NCBI RefSeq assembly: GCF_023223645.1
Contig: NZ_JALKBY010000002.1
Coordinates: 1 to 64,000, forward strand
DNA: 64,000 nt
Reading direction: 5' to 3'
From: Natroniella sulfidigena
Lineage (GTDB): Bacteria; Bacillota; Halanaerobiia; Halobacteroidales; Halobacteroidaceae
Part shown: in pieces, positions 59,244-64,000 of the stretch
Layout of the letters: every line of letters starts with the position of its first letter
How positions within the stretch are numbered: position 1 is the first letter of the stretch
The notes under the pieces: model-generated
Database searches by the model: none
What the model was told of the DNA's origin: nothing
What the model saw: the letters and a program-made list of their open reading frames with translations, nothing else
Translations under genes and position numbers: made by a program

Positions 59244-59600
59244 TTACTGATCCAGTTTTAAATCTTCTAGAATATTACCATTAACAATATGCTCTTCAAT
59301 AATCTGTTCTAGCTTCTCAGCAGTCACATTGCCATAAGTAACTTTAGATTCCTCTGGCAATTGAACAGTTACCACTGGTTCCTGATCACATTGACCACTA
59401 CATTCTGTTTGAGTAACTATCACATCTAAATCCCGCTGATTAACTTCAGCTAAGAATTTCTTTAAAATCTCCCTTGCTCCAGCATCAATTCCACAATCAT
59501 CCATACCAACAATAATTTGAGGTTTACCAGAGCTCTTTCTGACTCGTAGCTTCTTTTCAGCCTGCTCTTTTAACTCTGTTAATTCTGCTAATGATTTCAT
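59244..59600 (-). CDS. Thioredoxin-like 2Fe-2S ferredoxin (HndB-like)
   Basis: A 118-residue protein. The N-terminal helix (LAELTELKEQAEKKLRVRK) is followed by a thioredoxin-like fold with Cys in VGMDDCGIDAGA and TQTECSGQCDQEP. This matches the small HndB-type subunit of NADP or NAD-linked Fe-hydrogenase-like complexes. It probably carries one 2Fe-2S cluster in electron transfer. The ATG follows GGAGGTG. It lies 29 bp before the NuoF gene and 32 bp after the NuoE gene. Confidence 0.85.
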   Translation of the reverse strand: MKSLAELTELKEQAEKKLRVRKSSGKPQIIVGMDDCGIDAGAREILKKFLAEVNQRDLDVIVTQTECSGQCDQEPVVTVQLPEESKVTYGNVTAEKLEQIIEEHIVNGNILEDLKLDQ

Positions 59601-59632
59601 TCTTAATCACCTCCACTTATTTCTGCTAATCC

Positions 59633-60127
59633 TTAGTCTCGATATTGATCTAAGACTTCAGGTACCTTTTCTGGCGTCAATAAACCATGAGTATTATCAT
59701 TAACCATAATTACTGGGGCCAACCCACAAGCTCCAATACAAGCAACTGACTCTAAAGTAAACTTAAGATCCTCAGTCGTCTCTCCATCATCTACACCTAA
59801 CTCTTCTTTCATCTTATCTAATACCTTATCTCCACCTCGTACATGGCACGCAGTTCCCATACAGATTCTAATTATATTTTCACCACGTGGCTCTAGATGG
59901 AACTGAGAGTAAAAAGTCACTACTCCATAAACTTGACTAAACGGTACTCCTAAACCCTTTGCTATCTCCTGTAATACATCTTGAGGAAGATAACCATACT
60001 CCTCTTGTGCATCCTGTAAAACAGGAATCAAATCTTTTTCCTTGCACTCATAACCAGCCAATACATCATACAATGGGGCCAAATATTGCTCTTGATTTTC
60101 CTCAGCATTTCCACATGAACATGCCAT
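59633..60127 (-). CDS. NuoE-like 2Fe-2S subunit
   Basis: A 164-residue NuoE/HndA-type subunit. LIPVLQDAQEEYGYLPQDVLQEIAKGLGV leads to YGVVTFYSQFHLEPRG, then the four cluster cysteines in CMGTACHVRGG and CIGACGLAPV. It binds a 2Fe-2S cluster next to the NuoF flavin. It is the first gene of the formate dehydrogenase operon, with a promoter about 120 bp upstream. The ATG lies after AAAGGAGGG. Confidence 0.93.
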   Translation of the reverse strand: MACSCGNAEENQEQYLAPLYDVLAGYECKEKDLIPVLQDAQEEYGYLPQDVLQEIAKGLGVPFSQVYGVVTFYSQFHLEPRGENIIRICMGTACHVRGGDKVLDKMKEELGVDDGETTEDLKFTLESVACIGACGLAPVIMVNDNTHGLLTPEKVPEVLDQYRD

Positions 60128-60507
60128 ATTTAAAATTCCCTCCTTTAGCTTGATAAATTTAATTTATGTGATGGATCTTACATCCAAAAGCAAAAATTTT
60201 CAGATAAATCTCATTATAACTAATCTAAGTACTGAGTAACACTTTTAATTATACATTAAAATCCCGACTTAATTCAACTAAATTTATTATTTTCTGAAAT
60301 TTATAAAGAAAATAGATTTCACCTAAAAACTGTACAAAAAGATTAAGTCTAAGGTTAAGTACAACCAATAAACCATTTAAGCTTAACCCATAGGCAACCA
60401 CAGGTTAAAACCTGTGGCTGAAATTAATCTTTTATCCTTAAATTGTAATTTATCAATTATCCATTGCTTTTACTAATCACTAGTTACTAATTACTAATCA
60501 CTAATTT
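60128..60507. other. 380-bp gap with operon promoter and short repeats
   Basis: It holds the promoter at 60248-60277, an AAGTCTAAGGTTAAG stub near 60333, the palindrome CCACAGGTTAAAACCTGTGG (60398-60417), a TTATCAATTATCC unit and an ACTAGTT array at 60475-60505. The rest is AT-rich and featureless. Confidence 0.65.
60248..60277 (-). promoter_or_regulatory. Sigma-A promoter of the formate dehydrogenase operon
   Basis: TTGAAT at 60277-60272, 18-bp spacer, TATAAT at 60253-60248 on the minus strand. The start would lie near 60241 and give a leader of about 115 nt. Confidence 0.6.
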
Positions 60508-61059
60508 TTACAGATAATTTCTCAAGCCAAATGTCAAACCATCTCTAGAATTAGATCTACCAGCAACCCTTCTAAACCCTGCCTCAAAGTACCAATCTCT
60601 AGTCAACATATAGTCAAAACCAACACTATAACCCAAAGAATCATCACTATCTAGCAAAACATTAACCCCTGCGTTTAGAGTAATATATTGGGATTGGTCT
60701 TGAGAAAGTAACATTCCTACTTGCTTATTACCATCATCATCAAAATTAACTTGATAGCCTAGCAACCCAGTCAAATTAAAGTCACGATCATCAACAATTT
60801 TTACCTTCAGATTCAGATCAAGTAGATCATCTCCATCATCACCAAAGTGAAAATATCTAGTATCCAACCCTAATGTTGGAGTCAATCCCAGATCCCCTTC
60901 AAAGATCATTGCTTTAATCTCACCATCTAACCTCTGAACACTATAACCGATTGAGTTTCTATTTTGTCTAATTTCAGCTTGTGGCAACCCCCAGGCTACT
61001 CCTGCTTGGGCCAACAATAATAACACCACCATTCCTAAAACTAAATGTACTCTCTTCAT
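60508..61059 (-). CDS. Predicted outer-membrane beta-barrel protein
   Basis: A 183-residue protein with a clear signal peptide (about 1-24, ends AWG) and a mature part of alternating aromatic and hydrophobic strands with acidic turns (NLTGLLGYQVNFDDDGN, QYITLNAGVNVLLDSDDSLG, WYFEAGFRRVAGRSNSRDG), ending in FGLRNYL. Eight strands fit the length. This is what a small outer-membrane barrel looks like, and Halanaerobiales are diderm. No family is recognised. The ATG at 61059 is eight bases after GGAGG. Confidence 0.65.
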   Translation of the reverse strand: MKRVHLVLGMVVLLLLAQAGVAWGLPQAEIRQNRNSIGYSVQRLDGEIKAMIFEGDLGLTPTLGLDTRYFHFGDDGDDLLDLNLKVKIVDDRDFNLTGLLGYQVNFDDDGNKQVGMLLSQDQSQYITLNAGVNVLLDSDDSLGYSVGFDYMLTRDWYFEAGFRRVAGRSNSRDGLTFGLRNYL

Positions 61060-61075
61060 CTTCATCTCCTCCTGT

Positions 61076-62140
61076 TTAGAATTCTAGTACTTCCTCAATC
61101 TCAACATCTTGATTATGTATTAAATCTATCTCTTTAACCTCTTTTACTTTTTCACCTGCTTGATCCCTAATAATTCTTACAATCGGCTCACTTAAATTCT
61201 CCTTATTAACATCTACTACTAAGCCTATCTCTTGAGTATTTAAAGCCACAACTGTTCCAACAGGATAAGTAGCAATATGCTTATGCAATACATCAACAAA
61301 TTTAGGATTTAATTTAGTCCCCCGTAATTCTTGAATTATCTTTAATGCTTCATCAGGTCTTAACTTTCTTTTGTAGATTCTATCACTGGTTAAGGCATCA
61401 TAAATATCAGCCACCGTAACTATTTGAGCAAACTCATTAATCTCATCTCCAGTTAGCCCTCGTGGATAACCACTACCATCATAATGCTCATGGTGTTGAT
61501 AAGCAACATGGGCTGATAAGATACTAACTCCATCTAATTCTCTAAGTAATTCATAGCCATAATCAGGATGTTTTTTGACCTCTTTATATTCTTCATCTGT
61601 CAACTCTTTAGACTTTTTTATAATCTCTGGTTCAACCATTATCTTCCCTAGATCATGCAAAAAAGCACCAGTAGCAATCTTTTTTAACTGCTTTATATTA
61701 TAATCAAAGTTTAGAGCAATCAATACAGCTAAAATGGTTACGCTAACTGAATGATGAAAGGTATAATTATCATAACTTCTAATATCACTTAAATGAATAA
61801 TCACATGATTTTGTAACAAAATCTCATTTAAAATATCATCAACAGCTTCTTTTATCTCTTTAGAATCAATACTATGTCCTACCTTAATCTGTTTCATCGT
61901 TTCTTTAATTACATTAATCGCCTTCAGCCTTGTCTTATCTGATAAAGGCTCCGGAATTGAAAACTCAGGTAACTCTTCATTGATAATATAAATCTCCATT
62001 ATCCCCAAGTCCTTTAAACGTTCTATATAAGACTCCTTCAATCTCATACCAGAATTGAGCAATATATTCCCATCCGCTGTATAAACCGTCTTAGCTACTT
62101 TCATTCCAGCCTCTAAACTACCAACAGGAACTCGCTTCAT
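61076..62140 (-). CDS. HD-GYP domain cyclic-di-GMP phosphodiesterase-like protein
   Basis: A 354-residue protein. An N-terminal domain (VPVGSLEAGMKVAKTVY, LLNSGMRLKESYIERL) typical of this group precedes the HD-GYP domain: HHSVSVTILAVLIALNF, GAFLHDLGKIMV, HPDYGYELLREL, HHEHYDGSGYPRGLTGDEI, VTVADIYDALTSDR. Catalytic residues are present, so it probably hydrolyses cyclic di-GMP. The ATG follows AATGGTGGG. It lies 16 bp before the beta-barrel gene on the same strand. Confidence 0.92.
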   Translation of the reverse strand: MKRVPVGSLEAGMKVAKTVYTADGNILLNSGMRLKESYIERLKDLGIMEIYIINEELPEFSIPEPLSDKTRLKAINVIKETMKQIKVGHSIDSKEIKEAVDDILNEILLQNHVIIHLSDIRSYDNYTFHHSVSVTILAVLIALNFDYNIKQLKKIATGAFLHDLGKIMVEPEIIKKSKELTDEEYKEVKKHPDYGYELLRELDGVSILSAHVAYQHHEHYDGSGYPRGLTGDEINEFAQIVTVADIYDALTSDRIYKRKLRPDEALKIIQELRGTKLNPKFVDVLHKHIATYPVGTVVALNTQEIGLVVDVNKENLSEPIVRIIRDQAGEKVKEVKEIDLIHNQDVEIEEVLEF

Positions 62141-62239
62141 TATTTATCCCACCATTTCTGAATCGAAATTACTCTTTTAATACCTTCTCATCTCCTATGC
62201 TACTCTAACTCTCCAAGATAACCTTTTTAATTTTATCAT

Positions 62240-62509
62240 TCAAGCTTTTGTTTCAAAATCATCAGTAATAACTTCCTCAATTTTAGCCAATGCCTCCTCA
62301 GCATCCTTACCCTTAGCCTGTAATTTAATCTTCTCACCACAGCCAACTGCTAAACTCATTATACTAATAATACTCTTCAAATTAGCTTCTTGATTACCTC
62401 GAATAATAATAATCTCTGCTTCAAATTGATTAGCAATCTCAACTAAAACAGAAACTGGTCTAGCATGAAGGCCAAGTTGATTAGTAATTGTCACCTCTTT
62501 AGTCAGCAT
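62240..62509 (-). CDS. ptsH: HPr-family phosphocarrier protein
   Basis: An 89-residue HPr. His15 lies in GLHARPVS, the EI-dependent phosphorylation site, and Ser46 in NLKSIISIMSL, the HPr kinase site, so numbering is canonical. It carries phosphate in the sugar phosphotransferase system and signals in catabolite control. The ATG at 62509 follows AGGTG; the GTG three codons before is less likely. No other pts gene is adjacent. Confidence 0.93.
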   Translation of the reverse strand: MLTKEVTITNQLGLHARPVSVLVEIANQFEAEIIIIRGNQEANLKSIISIMSLAVGCGEKIKLQAKGKDAEEALAKIEEVITDDFETKA

Positions 62510-62921
62510 AAATGTCACCTACTCTATATTGTTCAAGATAAATTAGTAAAAACCTTCTTAGAATAGTTAAAACTATCCTGCTACAGTTAATTTTTCATCT
62601 TCAAAAGAACAAGTTTTTTGATTCATAATTTAATTGCTCTTTATCCCTTGCTTCCTAACTGCACATTACTCCTCATCTCTCTTTTTTATGCTTCTTATTT
62701 CTTATGATTTTGAACTCCACTATTCACTATTAATTGCTCTTTATCTCTCCGGGTTCTTTGAACCCTTCGTGTTAGAAAAAATCCACTCTTAGATTTTTTT
62801 ATCATCCTCTGTCCCTTGACTCTTAACTGTACACTGTAAACTGTAAACTGTAAACTATAAACTGATTTCCTACTTCTCCCTCCGAGTTCTTCGAACCCTT
62901 CGTGTTAGAAAAAATCCGCTC
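62510..62921. repeat. 412-bp gap with inverted double-hairpin modules and ACTGTAA arm
   Basis: Two copies of the GGGTTCTTTGAACCC plus GAAAAAATC hairpin module lie at about 62745-62810 and 62878-62935 in the opposite orientation to those at 20, 7280 and 17590, with an AACTGTACACTGTAAACTG right arm between. The second copy supplies the end of rlmD. Confidence 0.75.
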
Positions 62922-64000
62922 TTAGATTTTTTCTAGCACTACCACGGTCTCAACATGGAATGTCTGCGGGAACATATCAACCGGTTGAATCTCTTCCACC
63001 TGATAACCTACCTCAGTTAAGTACTTTAAGTCCCTAGCCAAACTCGCTGGATCACAAGAGACATAAACAATCCGCTCTGGCTCTAATTCAGCAAAGGTAG
63101 CTAAAACCTCTTGATGGCAACCCTTCCGTGGTGGATCAACAACAATAACCTCTGGTTTCAACTCTTCTTTTAATCTCGGTAGAACATTTCTCACCTTGCC
63201 TACTTTAAATTTACAGTTATCTATTCCATTCAATTCAGCATTCTCCTTAGCTGCTTTAATTGCTTCTTCTACGACTTCAATCCCCCACACTTCTTTAGCA
63301 AACCGAGCCAAATAAAGGGCAATTGAACCGACACCACAATAAGCATCAAGTACTCGCTCTGACCCTGAAAGTTGGGCATACTCAACAACTTGATCGTATA
63401 ATACTTTAGCTTGTAAGGTATTGACCTGAAAGAAAGCTAAGGGGGATATCTTATACTTAATTGGCCCGATATAATCTATAATATGGTCTTGTCCTACTAA
63501 CTGCTTAGTCCTTCTTCCTAATACAACATTTGTCTCTTCAGGATTGATATTTTGATTAATACTGACTAATTCAGGTATTCGCTCTAGTAATTCAGTAGCT
63601 ATCTCCACTCCTGCTGGAAATTCTTCATCCTTAGTCACAAAGATCAACATCGCTTGATTGGTACAGACTCCAACTCTGACTACTAAATGGCGTAGTAATC
63701 CTTGGTGTTGCTGCTCATCATAGATTGAAACTTCATATTCTTCAATCAGCTCAATTGCCTCTCTGATCACTCGATTAATCAGAGGGTGCTGAATCCGACA
63801 ATCATCCAATTCAATCAACTGATGGGTTCCTAAGGCATAAAAACCTGTAATCACCTCTTCTTCTTGCATAGCCACTGGAAATTGAGCCTTATTCCGATAA
63901 AAGAAAGGATTATCCATTCCTTTGACCGGGTTAACTTCAACTTCTGTCAATTTAGCAATCCGTTCTATAGTATCTCTAACAATCTTTCTTTTATATTTTA
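62922..64000 (-). CDS. rlmD: 23S rRNA (uracil-C5)-methyltransferase, RlmD/RumA type, 5' end missing
   Basis: The frame is open to the right edge, so the gene is partial; about 359 codons are present of some 450. Visible are the catalytic-domain motifs DAYCGVGSIALYLA (SAM site), VDPPRKGCHQEVL and YVSCDPASLARDL with the nucleophilic Cys. The missing 5' part would hold the TRAM domain and the 4Fe-4S cysteines. It methylates a uridine of 23S rRNA. The final EKI and stop codon (GAAAAAATCTAA) lie in the GAAAAAATC hairpin module. Confidence 0.92.
   Translation of the reverse strand, partial: KYKRKIVRDTIERIAKLTEVEVNPVKGMDNPFFYRNKAQFPVAMQEEEVITGFYALGTHQLIELDDCRIQHPLINRVIREAIELIEEYEVSIYDEQQHQGLLRHLVVRVGVCTNQAMLIFVTKDEEFPAGVEIATELLERIPELVSINQNINPEETNVVLGRRTKQLVGQDHIIDYIGPIKYKISPLAFFQVNTLQAKVLYDQVVEYAQLSGSERVLDAYCGVGSIALYLARFAKEVWGIEVVEEAIKAAKENAELNGIDNCKFKVGKVRNVLPRLKEELKPEVIVVDPPRKGCHQEVLATFAELEPERIVYVSCDPASLARDLKYLTEVGYQVEEIQPVDMFPQTFHVETVVVLEKI

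Overview
This window looks like a chromosomal segment of an anaerobic, motile, endospore-lineage Firmicute from the Halanaerobiales, most likely a Halobacteroidaceae relative. That placement is inference. It rests on low GC, strongly acidic proteins (the flagellin and hook-junction proteins are very rich in Asp and Glu), a Bacillus-like late flagellar and com gene order, a sporulation-type sigma-H, an NAD-linked formate dehydrogenase operon, and a small predicted outer-membrane beta-barrel protein, which fits the diderm envelope of this order. Almost every gene lies on the minus strand. The exceptions are the DtxR-family regulator at 5.9 kb and the tnpB gene at 28.4 kb.

Layout by region. 0.3-6.3 kb: envelope proteins (divergent polysaccharide deacetylase, CtpA protease), then a three-gene Zn/Mn ABC transporter facing a DtxR/MntR-type regulator across an intergenic region with a paired GTTAGC dyad. 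6.5-10.1 kb: DeoC, a split transketolase and a YitT-type membrane protein. 10.3-16.4 kb: cell-surface polymer genes (TagA/WecB glycosyltransferase, CsaB pyruvyl transferase), DUF5693 and DUF2993 envelope proteins and a ZIP transporter. 16.5-24.6 kb: prfB with its programmed frameshift, secA, ribosome hibernation factor, twin cold-shock genes and a polar amino-acid ABC transporter. 24.6-31.4 kb: the accessory zone, with a structured RNA gene, a four-helix-bundle protein, duplicated rpn nuclease cassettes, a TnpB-only insertion sequence and a tyrosine recombinase. 31.4-49.7 kb: a late flagellar and com cluster in nearly the Bacillus subtilis order (comFA, comFC, yvyF, flgM, flgN, flgK, flgL, yviE-like, fliW, csrA, flagellin, fliD, fliT-like, fliS, flaG). 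50-53.7 kb: aspA, sigH and a DUF362 ferredoxin protein with a newly seen 41-residue membrane peptide gene. 53.9-54.2 kb: a candidate small RNA. 54.5-60.1 kb: a NuoE, ferredoxin, NuoF and selenocysteine formate dehydrogenase operon. 60.5-64 kb: the beta-barrel protein, an HD-GYP protein, HPr and a partial rlmD.

The most unusual feature is not a gene. Nearly every intergenic gap carries an imperfect hairpin element. Its two arms are tandem 6-8 nt repeats in inverted orientation, and they flank a short core that usually includes CAAAACC on the left and GGTTTTGA or a close variant on the right. At least six arm families (ACTGTAA, GTGTGAG, GGAATCT, ACTAGTT, TGATAAT, AAGTCT types) share that core. 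One family (GGAATCT) is confined here to the flagellar cluster. Arms run into coding ends and supply stop codons or C-terminal residues for several genes. They also create false N-terminal extensions upstream of yitT and fliD.

Other strong observations are: a TnpB element whose removal, next to its TTTAT target, restores the reading frame of an rpn gene; identical promoter and terminator modules around tandem rpn cassettes; a 225-nt RNA closed by a 13-bp helix directly downstream of a sigma-A promoter; the UGA plus SECIS-like hairpin of the formate dehydrogenase; and large repeat-driven expansion of FlgL and the flagellin.
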